In this document: in pieces, positions 36,301-45,510 of the stretch
Layout of the letters: each line of letters begins with the position of its first letter
Numbering within the stretch: the stretch's first letter is position 1
Source: Bacteroides sp.
Lineage (GTDB): Bacteria; Bacteroidota; Bacteroidia; Bacteroidales; Muribaculaceae
Length of the DNA: 50,816 nucleotides
Direction: 5' to 3'
Assembly (NCBI GenBank): GCA_014801985.1
Contig: JAAVDD010000006.1
Span: 2,434 to 53,249, forward strand
Made by a program: the position numbers and the translations under genes
The notes under the pieces: generated by a model
The model's input: only the letters and a program-made list of their open reading frames with translations
Told to the model about the DNA's origin: nothing
Database searches by the model: none

Positions 36301-36864
36301 CTACTTCACGGAATCCGTGGCGACTGAATCAGTTTTCTCAACTACAGCAACTTCTGCCTGAACAGGAGGACGGGTAAGGTCATGGGTTACGTTTCTGTCG
36401 AGATCTATAAGATGTATTCTATCGGGTTCGAGCACACGAATCATGAAAGCATCCTTCGAAAGGTCGATATCGGCTAATTTATTCACGAAATCCTGATACA
36501 CCTTGAACTGCTTCTCATCACGAATATTGGGATTCAACTCATTTTTGACAGATGCCTGATCAATCTTTCCGTAAAGGCGTTCATTGTCGGCAGTCCATGT
36601 TCCCTCATACTCGATTTCGGAGTATAGAATATTTACGGGGTAGATGATCTTCTGAACCTGTTCGATTCGATAAGTATGGCTGAGCGTGTCGAAAGTCATC
36701 TTCTCCGTCACCCTCATTCTCATATCTTCATTATCGACGAAATACTCGGCGTTCCAGTCTCCCTGAAATTTCCTTTCCATCTCCGGTTCCCCTACGTGTT
36801 TTTCCTTAGTGCAACCTCCGACAGCGAGCGCCGCCAATGAGATTCCCAATACAATCTTTTTCAT
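36301..36864 (-). CDS. hypothetical lipoprotein
   Basis: This 187-residue product has a short signal peptide with lipobox AVGGC (Cys18). The mature part is a single domain rich in charged beta-like segments (FQGDWNAEYFVDNEDMRMRVTEKMTFDTLSHTYRIEQ), which looks like the small beta-sandwich or lipocalin-like lipoproteins of Bacteroidota. I cannot name a family. A weak -7 box (TATATTTG, 36912-36919) lies about 48 bp before the start. Confidence 0.72.
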   Translation of the reverse strand: MKKIVLGISLAALAVGGCTKEKHVGEPEMERKFQGDWNAEYFVDNEDMRMRVTEKMTFDTLSHTYRIEQVQKIIYPVNILYSEIEYEGTWTADNERLYGKIDQASVKNELNPNIRDEKQFKVYQDFVNKLADIDLSKDAFMIRVLEPDRIHLIDLDRNVTHDLTRPPVQAEVAVVEKTDSVATDSVK

Positions 36865-37127
36865 TTCTTAGCTATCTATTATCGATACAGTAGTATTATA
36901 TAAGCGGCACTCAAATATATGAGGTCTTTGACGCGCTACTTATGAGTATTTTTTTAATTTCGGAAGTCGTGGAGCCCTTTGATGAGGAGCAAATAACCGG
37001 GCGCCACACGACTGGAACCGCCTTTTACGACTTTATCAGCAAAATTAACAAAAAATTTACTTATAATCATTCTTTTTCCCAATGATTAACATTATTTTTC
37101 GATATTTTTTTGATAATGCACTTTTTT

Positions 37128-38633
37128 TTAGAACTTATAGGTACACATAAGGCGAAGATCCATCGTGGAGCTTTTCACATTCTGGAAGTCGCGGTAATGA
37201 GTGCTTCTGACCTGACTTTTAAAAATCAAGGTTCCATAAAGATGTTTCCACAACTGATAATCGAACCTGACTTCCGTGACATTGAAATAGGCCACCGATT
37301 TGTCGCCCATAACATTCAAGGTGTGGTAATCCTCATCCTCCAACACTGTTCCCTGTTTATAGCCCTTCCAAGTCCATAGTCGATAGTATTCATTCATCAC
37401 CGAGACAGAAGCCTTTCGATGATCCCATGTAATGTTTGCCCCTGCCTTTATAGAAAAACCCTGTCCCCAGTTGTAGTTGCGCTCATCGGTCCAGTAATGA
37501 TCGCTCAGGATTCCTCCAAGCAGAATGGCATTTGCATGGACATAACCATCGAAAATATAGCGTCGGCGCTGAACATCCCTGAATAGAAACCCGGCACCAA
37601 GAGAAGCGGGGATTCCCAATTTATAAGGCACTTTGTTCCCAAGCGTATTGATAGTGTCGGAATCATAGAAATCGAAATGCTGATACAGACCGATACTTCC
37701 ACTTGAATTCTTATGGTCGAGCACCTCCCGTGAAAGCAGACGCCCCTTAATCTGGAGTTGATTGAGTATCGGCTGATATTTCAGCCCCTGAAGTTCGGCC
37801 TTGACGGTAAAATAATCGTAAGGTTTGGTGGATTTTGCCTCAAAACGATCACCATATTCAAGATCTATCTGCAAAGATCCTCCGAAAAATGGCTTTCGCA
37901 TCCGACCTTGAAATTCCATCATCTTCAAACCCAAGGAGAGCTGCATCGCAAAACTTGGGCGTCCGAATATACGTCCCGGTGTGTCACGATGTCTCCATGC
38001 CTGTCCTGTCACGATTCGATTGATTCCCCTTAACGGAGATAATATGAACGCGGCTGCCTCACGGCCAAATCGGTTCCAACCTGTGGCACGGTCATCAAGC
38101 ACGGCATCCGAAGCACGGAATAAGGGCTCCCCTATCGCTGCTCCTCCCACCGGAGTCGCAATAACATCGTTGGTGGATGGGTATTCGCATTCCATAAATA
38201 GTTCCCACATGGCGCTTCCTCCTATGGCGAAGAGCTCAGATTGCCAGAAGTTAAAACCATTGGCCCTCGCTGCATTAAAATAAAGATTACCATTATAAGG
38301 ATGAAGGAAGGTATTGGTGCCGAGCTTGTCGTTATCCCAGATGAATCCATGTTTGAAATTCTCCTTTATACTATTCCAGGAAATGTATGACCAATCACCA
38401 TGCTGAACATAGCGGTCAAAGGCCCAAAGACCGATATTGAACCCTACCACCTCGGCAGATGCACGCCAGAAGTGCTTCCTACCGTAATACTCTAAATCTG
38501 CTGAGTCGGGAGGAAGCTGATGCGACATATTATATTTTATCGGCATCTGGGCATAGCACTTTCCTTCACCTCCCATCGACAAGATGATAAAGATGGCTAT
38601 AAGAATGAGGATATGTTGATGGAATTTCTGCAT
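37128..38633 (-). CDS. DUF3943-family outer-membrane-associated protein
   Basis: This 501-residue exported protein has a signal peptide ending near CYAQ (residue 29). Residues about 55-210 carry the DUF3943 features (WDNDKLGTNTFLHPYNGNLYFNAARANG, then GGSAMWELFMECEYPSTNDVIATPVGGAAIGE). The C-terminal half alternates polar and aromatic residues in short strands and ends in LRLMCTYKF, a terminal-Phe strand typical of outer-membrane barrels. An outer-membrane location is inferred. The 263 bp after it (36865-37127) hold the lipoprotein promoter and an imperfect inverted repeat. Confidence 0.82.
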   Translation of the reverse strand: MQKFHQHILILIAIFIILSMGGEGKCYAQMPIKYNMSHQLPPDSADLEYYGRKHFWRASAEVVGFNIGLWAFDRYVQHGDWSYISWNSIKENFKHGFIWDNDKLGTNTFLHPYNGNLYFNAARANGFNFWQSELFAIGGSAMWELFMECEYPSTNDVIATPVGGAAIGEPLFRASDAVLDDRATGWNRFGREAAAFILSPLRGINRIVTGQAWRHRDTPGRIFGRPSFAMQLSLGLKMMEFQGRMRKPFFGGSLQIDLEYGDRFEAKSTKPYDYFTVKAELQGLKYQPILNQLQIKGRLLSREVLDHKNSSGSIGLYQHFDFYDSDTINTLGNKVPYKLGIPASLGAGFLFRDVQRRRYIFDGYVHANAILLGGILSDHYWTDERNYNWGQGFSIKAGANITWDHRKASVSVMNEYYRLWTWKGYKQGTVLEDEDYHTLNVMGDKSVAYFNVTEVRFDYQLWKHLYGTLIFKSQVRSTHYRDFQNVKSSTMDLRLMCTYKF

Positions 38634-38681
38634 GAAGTCGGGGGGTCGAACCGCACAATAAAGGAGGCTAATTATAAAAAA

Positions 38682-38713
38682 TAAGGAAAACGCAGAAACC
38701 TACGTTTTCCTTA
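38682..38713 (-). terminator. intrinsic terminator of the phosphohexomutase gene
   Basis: On the minus strand a perfect 11-bp stem (38703-38713 with 38682-38692, 10-nt loop) is followed by TTTTTTATAA. It lies 80 bp after the stop codon. Confidence 0.85.
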
Positions 38714-38793
38714 CTAACAAATTTCATCGTATCTCTGTTTTAAATCTCCTTGTTAAAATTGGAAATTTAAATACGGGGATATCGAAATATTAC

Positions 38794-40545
38794 TTATTTC
38801 ACGCCAAGGTCGGCAAGAATCTGATTGATGTGCTCCTCAGCCTTAGCCACAGTAGCCTCATAATCATCCTTGTTCTTAAGATCTTCACGCACCTCTACAT
38901 AGAACTTAATCTTAGGCTCTGTTCCTGAAGGACGGATAGACACCTTGTCGCCGTTTTCTGTGAAGAACTGAAGCACGTTGCTTGTGGTGGGGAAATCCAT
39001 CTTCACCACGCTTCCATCTTTCAAATCCTTGCAGTTGAGGTCGGCATAATCCTTGATGCAGGTAAGAGGCGATCCACCAAGAGACTTGGGAGGATTCTCG
39101 CGGAAGTTCTTCATCATTGCCACAATCTCCTCAGCACCGCTCTTTCCGGGACGAACCACGCTCACGCCACGCTCGCGGGAGAAGCCATACTTCATGTAGA
39201 TGTCAACAAGCACTTCATAGAGGTTCAAGCCCTGATCGGCAGCCCAAGCCGCACACTCACAGATGAGGGAGTTTGCAGAGATTGAATCCTTATCGCGCAC
39301 GAAAGTTTCAGCAAGGAATCCGTAGCTCTCTTCGCCACCTCCAAGATAGCGCATAGTGCCTTCAAGCTCGCGCATGACATTGGCGATCCACTTAAAGCCT
39401 GTGAAACAATCGTAGCACTTCACATTGTTGGCATCGGCGATGCGTTTGATAGTCTCAGTGGTAACAATCGTCTTCACACAATATTCATTGCCCTTAAGCA
39501 GGCCGGCCTCCACATTCTTAGTGATGATATAATAAAGAAGGAGCATGCAAATCTGATTACCATTCACAAGCTGGTATTCACCCTTCTTGTCGCGCACCAC
39601 GAGACCAACACGGTCGGCATCGGGGTCGGAAGCGATAACAAGGCTTGCACCTGTCTCCTTGGCTTTTGCCACACCCATAGCCATAGCCTCGGAATTTTCC
39701 GGGTTAGGAGAAACAACAGTGGGGAAGTTTCCGCTCTGCACATCCTGCTCCTCCACATGAATCACATTCTCAAATCCCCAGAGTTTCAGAGAATCATACA
39801 TAAGGCGAAGTCCTGTGCCATGAATCGGGGTGTAGACAATCTTCATATCCTTGTGGCGTTTGTCGGCCTCCGGATCAAGCGAAAGAGTATGGATATCGTT
39901 AAGATAATCCCGGTCGAGTTTTTCGCCCACAACTTCTATAAGATCCTTATTTCCGTCGAATTTAATCTGGTCAACAGAAGTGATTGCATTCACATATTCA
40001 ATCGTCTTCACGTCGTGAGGGGCAATCATCTGGGCGCCGTCGCTCCAGTAAGCCTTGTAACCATTATATTCCTTGGGGTTATGGCTTGCAGTGATCATTA
40101 CACCGCTTTGGCATCCGAGTTTACGGATAGCATAAGACACCTCCGGAGTGGGACACGGGCCATCGATGAGATAAACCTTTATACCGTTGGCAGAGAAGAT
40201 ATCAGCCGCAATCTTGGCAAACTTCACGGAATTGTTGCGCACGTCGTGACCGATTGCCACGCTTATCTGCGGCAACTCCTTGAAGCAATCCTTCAGATAG
40301 TTGGCGAGACCCTGTGTGGCTGCACCCACTGTATAAATGTTCATGCGGTTGGAGCCGGCACCCATGATACCGCGCAGACCGCCTGTACCAAACTCAAGAT
40401 CCTTATAGAAAGACTCGATGAGGTCGGTCTTATCATCGGCATCCAGCATAGCCTTCACCTCTACACGTGTCTCCTCGTCGTATTGCGGACCAAGCCATTT
40501 CTCGGCTTTCTCCGTCACTGATTTCAATAACTCGTCGTTGCTCAT
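38794..40545 (-). CDS. phosphoglucomutase/phosphomannomutase (alpha-D-phosphohexomutase)
   Basis: This 583-residue enzyme moves phosphate between C6 and C1 of glucose or mannose. All four family motifs are present: the phosphoserine loop TASHNPKEYNGYK (Ser near residue 154), the metal loop DPDADRVG (about 306-313), the sugar loop GEESYG (about 403) and the phosphate loop RPSGTEPKIKFY (about 536). The length matches the PgcA-like long form. It is monocistronic, with a -7 box at 40668 and a terminator. Confidence 0.94.
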   Translation of the reverse strand: MSNDELLKSVTEKAEKWLGPQYDEETRVEVKAMLDADDKTDLIESFYKDLEFGTGGLRGIMGAGSNRMNIYTVGAATQGLANYLKDCFKELPQISVAIGHDVRNNSVKFAKIAADIFSANGIKVYLIDGPCPTPEVSYAIRKLGCQSGVMITASHNPKEYNGYKAYWSDGAQMIAPHDVKTIEYVNAITSVDQIKFDGNKDLIEVVGEKLDRDYLNDIHTLSLDPEADKRHKDMKIVYTPIHGTGLRLMYDSLKLWGFENVIHVEEQDVQSGNFPTVVSPNPENSEAMAMGVAKAKETGASLVIASDPDADRVGLVVRDKKGEYQLVNGNQICMLLLYYIITKNVEAGLLKGNEYCVKTIVTTETIKRIADANNVKCYDCFTGFKWIANVMRELEGTMRYLGGGEESYGFLAETFVRDKDSISANSLICECAAWAADQGLNLYEVLVDIYMKYGFSRERGVSVVRPGKSGAEEIVAMMKNFRENPPKSLGGSPLTCIKDYADLNCKDLKDGSVVKMDFPTTSNVLQFFTENGDKVSIRPSGTEPKIKFYVEVREDLKNKDDYEATVAKAEEHINQILADLGVK

Positions 40546-40667
40546 AGTAATTTCCTATTATTATGTGTTTTGATGATTCTTTCAAAGCCTCTTTCGGATT
40601 TCATTTCAATCGGGTACGATTCTCGGAGAAGTAGATTCGCGACAGAGGCATCCCTGTTTTGATAACG

Positions 40668-40675
40668 CAAAGATA
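40668..40675 (-). promoter_or_regulatory. -7 box of the phosphohexomutase gene
   Basis: TATCTTTG on the minus strand, giving a leader of about 115 nt to the ATG at 40545. No clear -33 element. Confidence 0.4.
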
Positions 40676-40729
40676 ATGTTTTTTGATTAGTTTTTAAAAA
40701 GATTTTATTCCACTTTATGAATAATTGCT

Positions 40730-40737
40730 TACTTTTG
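40730..40737 (+). promoter_or_regulatory. -7 box of the flavin reductase gene
   Basis: TACTTTTG, 18 bp before the ATG at 40755. It argues against the TTG at 40725 as the start, since that lies upstream of the box. Confidence 0.5.
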
Positions 40738-40754
40738 CAACAAATTTTATAGAA

Positions 40755-41324
40755 ATGTCTAAAATCTCATGGAAACCCGGGACAATGATTTATCCTCTCC
40801 CGGCGGCACTTGTGACCTGCGGGTCGAGTCCTGACGAATGGAATATGATCACGGTGGCGTGGCTCGGCACTATCTGCACCAATCCGGCGATGTGCTATAT
40901 CTCCGTGCGCCCCGAACGTCACTCCTACCCTATTCTCATGCGATGCATGGAATTCACCATCAATCTCACCACAGAGGCTATGGCTCACGCCACTGACTGG
41001 TGTGGTGTCAGATCGGGAGCTGATTACGACAAATGGAAAGAAACCGGATTGACTCCCCTCCCCGGCGAGATGGTAGCATCCCCAACAATCGAACAGTCAC
41101 CTCTCTCAATCGAATGCAGGGTTAAATCTGTGATGAAGCTGGGATCGCATGATATGTTCATTGCCGATGTGCTCAATGTCCGCGCCGATTCAAAATTTAT
41201 CAATCCCGAAACAGGAGCCTTCTCTCTGGAGGATTCCGGATTGATTGCCTATAGTCATGGAAAGTATTTCACATTGGGAGAAATGATTGGAAAATTCGGT
41301 TTTTCGGTTAAGAAAACCAAGTGA
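40755..41324 (+). CDS. flavin reductase-like FMN-binding protein
   Basis: This 189-residue protein belongs to the flavin-reductase-like split-barrel family. The PLPAALVTCGSSPDEWNMITVAWLGTICTNPAMCYISVRPERHSY stretch (about residues 13-57) forms the FMN-binding core, and SGLIAYSHGKYFTLGE is the typical C-terminal part. Bacteroidota and clostridia have many such enzymes; the electron donor and acceptor are unknown. It is diverged from the phosphohexomutase gene and is apparently monocistronic. Confidence 0.9.
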   Translation: MSKISWKPGTMIYPLPAALVTCGSSPDEWNMITVAWLGTICTNPAMCYISVRPERHSYPILMRCMEFTINLTTEAMAHATDWCGVRSGADYDKWKETGLTPLPGEMVASPTIEQSPLSIECRVKSVMKLGSHDMFIADVLNVRADSKFINPETGAFSLEDSGLIAYSHGKYFTLGEMIGKFGFSVKKTK

Positions 41325-41416
41325 TTTCAGCCCATACATTGCCCTTATAACATCTTGTAGGTATAGAGCCGCTATGCAAGGTAGAGAAAGAGAGACTTTT
41401 TTACCTAAAATAGGTG

Positions 41417-41448
41417 ATTGCGCATGACGCAAAAAGGTTGTAATTTTG
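41417..41448 (+). promoter_or_regulatory. Bacteroides-type promoter of the hemerythrin-luxR pair
   Basis: ATTG (41417-41420), 20 bp, TAATTTTG (41441-41448). Transcription should start near 41454, giving a leader of about 163 nt. Confidence 0.6.
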
Positions 41449-41492
41449 CAAGCGTAATACCAGAGTTAATTTTAGTTATTTTAGTTTTGTAC

Positions 41493-41583
41493 TTTCTCTC
41501 CCACATCCCTCCGGGTCTTTTCCTGCGGAGGAGATGTAAAGAGAAAATCCGGAATAGCGGAGAGGCCGGTGAGGCATCTCCGC
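41493..41583 (+). promoter_or_regulatory. structured 5' leader of the hemerythrin-luxR operon
   Basis: Two hairpins lie between the promoter and the ATG at 41617. The first pairs TTTCTCT with AGAGAAA and ACATCCCTCCG with CGGAGGAGATGT (one bulge) within about 41493-41546. The second is a 7-bp GCGGAGA/TCTCCGC stem (41557-41563 with 41577-41583) followed by ATTTCGTTTT, which could act as a weak terminator. No known riboswitch class is recognised. Confidence 0.45.
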
Positions 41584-41616
41584 ATTTCGTTTTCCAATAA
41601 CCTTAAAAAAAGAACG

Positions 41617-42324
41617 ATGTCAAGATATTATTCTCCGGAAGACAAGATGATGACCCTCATCTCGGAAGATTACCGTCTCATTCAGGTGATGACACGATTT
41701 GGAATCCGCCTTGGCTTTGGTGACAAAACCATAGAGGAAGTATGCTCGGAGGCCGGTGTGGATTGCAACACCTTCCTTGCCGTAATCAATTTTGTTGTGG
41801 AGGGCTTCACAACTTTCGATTCCTCACGCCCCCTCTCCATCAGAAGTCTCATGCACTATCTAAAGCAGAGCCATATTTACTTCCTTGACTATTACCTGCC
41901 GATGATACGCCGCAAACTCATAGACGGCATACGTCTGAACACCGGGGATGTCTCATTTCTTATTCTAAAATTCTTCGATGAATACTATAGCGAAGTGAAA
42001 ACGCATATGGAATATGAAGAGAAAACAGTGTTTCTACATATAGAACATCTGCTGGCCGGTACCATCCCTCCTGACTTCCATATTGCAACTTATAGCGACC
42101 ATCATGAGCAGGTGTCGGATAAACTTGGCGAACTGAAGAATATCATAATACGTTACTGTCCACCCACAGCCGATGCCAATCTCCTCAATGATGCCCTTTT
42201 CAGTATCTGCCGATGTGAGCTCGAACTGGAGAATCACTGTAAGGTGGAAGACCATCTCCTTGTGCCTGAAATCGTGCGCCTTGAGAAAAAAGTGAGTCAG
42301 AATGCGGGAGAACCTAATGATTAA
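41617..42324 (+). CDS. RIC/ScdA-like hemerythrin-domain protein
   Basis: This 235-residue protein combines an N-terminal ScdA_N-like segment (about residues 15-60, with EDYRLIQVMTRFGIRLGFGDKTIEEVC) and a hemerythrin-like di-iron helical bundle (about 75-225). Candidate iron ligands are His86, His130, Glu134/135, His162/163, His207 and Glu211, spaced as in RIC/YtfE, which repairs iron-sulphur clusters after nitric-oxide or oxidative damage. The frame extends upstream, but ATG 41617 fits the conserved start. It is followed 6 bp later by a LuxR-type regulator, so it may be a redox sensor rather than a repair enzyme. Confidence 0.82.
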   Translation: MSRYYSPEDKMMTLISEDYRLIQVMTRFGIRLGFGDKTIEEVCSEAGVDCNTFLAVINFVVEGFTTFDSSRPLSIRSLMHYLKQSHIYFLDYYLPMIRRKLIDGIRLNTGDVSFLILKFFDEYYSEVKTHMEYEEKTVFLHIEHLLAGTIPPDFHIATYSDHHEQVSDKLGELKNIIIRYCPPTADANLLNDALFSICRCELELENHCKVEDHLLVPEIVRLEKKVSQNAGEPND

Positions 42325-42330
42325 GAAACC

Positions 42331-42924
42331 ATGAAAGAGAACATCCTTCATATTGCCATTGCTGAATCCTCTCCTATTGTATCCGCCGGATTGACTCATA
42401 CTGTTGGACGTCTCCCCGGTATTCCGGCCCATGCCATAGAGCTTAATACCCTCGACCATCTATATGAGTGTCTGGCATCGGAACATGTGGAAATCCTAAT
42501 CGTAAATCCCTATTTCGAGGAATCATTCGATATACGCAAGGTTCGCGAACTTCAGGAGGATATCAAGATAGTGGCAATTGCCACCGCACCGCTCGACAGG
42601 AAACGCAGTGAAAGCTATGATGAGGTGATATCCATTGCCGACGACATAGATACAATCACGGAAAAAATCAAACGTCTATCCATCTCACCCGATACATCCT
42701 CTGATAATAAAGAACCTCTCTCAAACAGAGAGAAAGAGATAATCATAAACGTGGTGAAAGGGATGACCAACAAGGAGATTGCCGACAAGCTCTTCCTGTC
42801 GGTGCATACAGTGATAACACATCGCCGCAACATAGCCCGTAAACTTGAGATACATTCGGCCACGGGTCTGACAATCTATGCTATTGTCAACAAACTTGTG
42901 GATATATCCGACCTTCATCTATAA
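42331..42924 (+). CDS. LuxR-type response regulator with a degenerate receiver
   Basis: This 197-residue protein has a receiver-like N-terminal domain (about residues 5-120) and a LuxR/NarL HTH (about 132-195; LSNREKEIIINVVKGMTNKEIADKLFLSVHTVITHRRNIARKL). The phospho-acceptor position appears to be Asn59 (ILIVNPYF) instead of Asp, and the N-terminal acidic pair is reduced to Glu12-Ser13. Ordinary phosphorylation is therefore unlikely. No histidine kinase is nearby; it is tightly coupled to the hemerythrin gene, suggesting control through that protein. Confidence 0.86.
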   Translation: MKENILHIAIAESSPIVSAGLTHTVGRLPGIPAHAIELNTLDHLYECLASEHVEILIVNPYFEESFDIRKVRELQEDIKIVAIATAPLDRKRSESYDEVISIADDIDTITEKIKRLSISPDTSSDNKEPLSNREKEIIINVVKGMTNKEIADKLFLSVHTVITHRRNIARKLEIHSATGLTIYAIVNKLVDISDLHL

Positions 42925-43011
42925 CATAGGGGGAAAGCGCATTGCGTAGAATTTCATGGGTGACGCCTCAACTTTATTCACAAAAGTAAGGCGGCATTCA
43001 TTTTTTTTTGC

Positions 43012-43019
43012 TAATTTTG
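43012..43019 (+). promoter_or_regulatory. -7 box of the PBP1A gene
   Basis: TAATTTTG, with an expected start near 43025, about 32 nt before the ATG at 43057. No clear -33 element. Confidence 0.5.
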
Positions 43020-43056
43020 CAATTAAACGCTTTTCATAACCTTTTCTACTACATAC

Positions 43057-45501
43057 ATGAACAGCAATAACGGCAACAAAGATACTCTCTCCCGACTGGA
43101 AGAGAAAAAGGCAAAAAAGATGAAACGAAACAGGGTCATAGTGAAATGGCTCTGGCTATCCTTTTTAGGAATCGGGATGCTTCTCTTTTTCTTCCTGCTC
43201 CTTATATATAACGGAGTGATCGGATATATGCCTCCTATCGAGGAGCTTGAAGATCCCCACGATAAACTCGCCTCCCAGATCTATGCCTCCGATGGCAAGA
43301 CAGAGCTGGGACGCTATTATTACGGCGCAGGAAACCGTGTCTATACGGATTACGATGCAGTTTCACCCTACGTAATCGATGCTCTCGTGGCCACAGAGGA
43401 TGTAAGGTTTGAGGAACATTCCGGTATCGACTTCCGCGCATTGGGCCGCACCTTGGTGAAGACCCTGATTCTTGGAGACAAATCTTCGGGAGGTGCCTCG
43501 ACAATCACACAGCAGCTCGCCAAGCAGCTCTATTCCACCCCATCGAGCAATATGTTCAAGCGTGCCATACAGAAACCTATCGAATGGATGATCGCCATAA
43601 AGCTGGAACGATTCTATACAAAAGATGAGATCATCAATATGTATCTCAACCGTTTCGACTTCCTCAACAACGCAGTCGGCATCAAGACGGCGGCTAATGT
43701 CTATTTCGGTAAAGAGCCCAAGGACCTAAAGGCAGAAGAGGCGGCCATGCTCGTCGGAATGCTGAAGAATCCGAGTTATTATAACCCACTCCGCCACGAG
43801 ACCCGTACCCTTGAACGTCGCAACACCGTAATCGAACAGATGGAGAAGGCCGGTTATCTCACAAGTGAGGAAGCGGATTCCCTAAAAGACCTTCCACTCG
43901 GACTGGACTATCACCGCGTAGACCATAAAGAGGGGGATGCACCCTATCTACGTGAAGAGATACGCCGACTTATGACGGCAAAGAAACCTGTGCGCCCGAA
44001 ACGCTCAGATTATTCCACCACCTATGCCTACAACCTTGCATGGGGTAACTATAACTCCGACTCCACAGCCTGGGAGGAGAATCCGCTTTACGGCTGGATT
44101 GAGAAGAATCCCAAGCCAGACGGCAGTCACTATGACCTTTATACCGACGGTCTGCGCATCTACACCTCCATCGACCTTGCGATGCAGCATTATGCTGAAG
44201 AGGCGATTGCCGACCATCTCGGAGGGTATCTCCAACCGGCGTTCAATGCAGAGAAACGAGGTTCAAGAAACGGCCCCTATTCGAGCGATACTCAGAATGC
44301 ACAGAAACTTATCCGGAATGCCGTGAAACAAAGCTCCCATTATCGTCAGCTTAAAGAGGCAGGGCTTTCTGAAACTGAGATTGAAAAAATATTCCGCACT
44401 CCATACGAAATGGATGTATTCGCATGGGTGAAGGAAACAAAAAATGGCGTGACACGCACCGTAGCCGGTACGAAAACCGTGAATATGTCTCCCTACGACT
44501 CTGTGATCTACATGAAGTCAATCCTTCGTGCCGGATTAATGAGTATGGATCCTGTGACAGGATATGTGAAAGCCTACGTGGGAGGTCCCGACTTCACCCA
44601 TTTCCAGTATGATATGGTGGCAAAAGGTAAACGTCAGGTCGGTTCTACTGTTAAGCCGTTCCTATACACCATAGCAATGGAGGAGGGAGACGATCCCTGC
44701 ACCACCTACAGCACCGCCCAGTTCTCTCAAGGAGGATGGGCACCGCGAGGAGGAGTTGGACACGGCTACATAACCCTTCAACAGGGTCTGACCACATCAA
44801 ACAACCAGATTTCCGCACGTCTTGTCGACAAATATGGTCCGCGTCAGCTTGCAAACAAACTTCGAATGTTTGGTATCACCGGCTATATCGACGCCACCTA
44901 TCCCCTATGTCTTGGAGCGGTGGATGTATCGGTTGGTAATATGGTGAGTGCATATACCGCCTTCCCGGGAATGGGAGTCCGTGTTGATCCGATTTTTGTC
45001 ACCCGTATAGAGGATAACCAGGGGAATGCCATCTATAATGCCGTCCCCCACCGTACGGAGGTAATGAGCGAAGGGGCCGCCATGAAGATGATCACCATAA
45101 TGCAGAGTGTGGTAGACAATGGTACAGGCCGCGGACTCCGAGGAGCCTACGGACTCACCGTACCCATCGGAGGAAAGACAGGAACGACCAACTCCAACTC
45201 CGACTGCTGGTTCCTGGGTTATACTCCCGACCTCGTGACCGGAGTCTGGATTGGTGGCGAAGAACGCTCGATCCACTTCAACAATATGTCGTATGGTCAG
45301 GGTGCAAAAGCCGCACTCCCGATTTTCGGACAATATATGAAAAATGTGTATTCCAATCCTAAGCTCCCATATCGTCAGGACGCCAAGTTTGATTTCCCTG
45401 AAGGATATCAGCCATGTATAGGCGAAAATTATTATGGAAGTATCACCACAGAAGTCAGCGACGAAGAGGAGCCGGAAGTGGTGGAAGGAGCTTTTGAATA
45501 A
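43057..45501 (+). CDS. penicillin-binding protein 1A (bifunctional transglycosylase/transpeptidase)
   Basis: This 814-residue inner-membrane enzyme polymerises and cross-links peptidoglycan. A lysine-rich cytoplasmic tail precedes one membrane helix (about residues 29-51). The GT51 domain shows ATEDVRFEEHSGID (catalytic Glu) and GGASTITQQLAKQLY. The transpeptidase domain has Ser-x-x-Lys in GSTVKPFLY (Ser near 530), a SNN motif in TTSNNQIS and GGKTGTTN (about 705). The length and order are normal for class A PBPs. A carboxyltransferase gene follows after 9 bp. Confidence 0.95.
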   Translation: MNSNNGNKDTLSRLEEKKAKKMKRNRVIVKWLWLSFLGIGMLLFFFLLLIYNGVIGYMPPIEELEDPHDKLASQIYASDGKTELGRYYYGAGNRVYTDYDAVSPYVIDALVATEDVRFEEHSGIDFRALGRTLVKTLILGDKSSGGASTITQQLAKQLYSTPSSNMFKRAIQKPIEWMIAIKLERFYTKDEIINMYLNRFDFLNNAVGIKTAANVYFGKEPKDLKAEEAAMLVGMLKNPSYYNPLRHETRTLERRNTVIEQMEKAGYLTSEEADSLKDLPLGLDYHRVDHKEGDAPYLREEIRRLMTAKKPVRPKRSDYSTTYAYNLAWGNYNSDSTAWEENPLYGWIEKNPKPDGSHYDLYTDGLRIYTSIDLAMQHYAEEAIADHLGGYLQPAFNAEKRGSRNGPYSSDTQNAQKLIRNAVKQSSHYRQLKEAGLSETEIEKIFRTPYEMDVFAWVKETKNGVTRTVAGTKTVNMSPYDSVIYMKSILRAGLMSMDPVTGYVKAYVGGPDFTHFQYDMVAKGKRQVGSTVKPFLYTIAMEEGDDPCTTYSTAQFSQGGWAPRGGVGHGYITLQQGLTTSNNQISARLVDKYGPRQLANKLRMFGITGYIDATYPLCLGAVDVSVGNMVSAYTAFPGMGVRVDPIFVTRIEDNQGNAIYNAVPHRTEVMSEGAAMKMITIMQSVVDNGTGRGLRGAYGLTVPIGGKTGTTNSNSDCWFLGYTPDLVTGVWIGGEERSIHFNNMSYGQGAKAALPIFGQYMKNVYSNPKLPYRQDAKFDFPEGYQPCIGENYYGSITTEVSDEEEPEVVEGAFE

Positions 45502-45510
45502 ATACAAGCT

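Noticed and set aside
36965..37013. An imperfect inverted repeat (AGTCGTG / CACACGACT) upstream of the lipoprotein gene
   Set aside because: The stem is interrupted and the loop large; I see neither a T run nor a known RNA motif, so it is not annotated as a feature.
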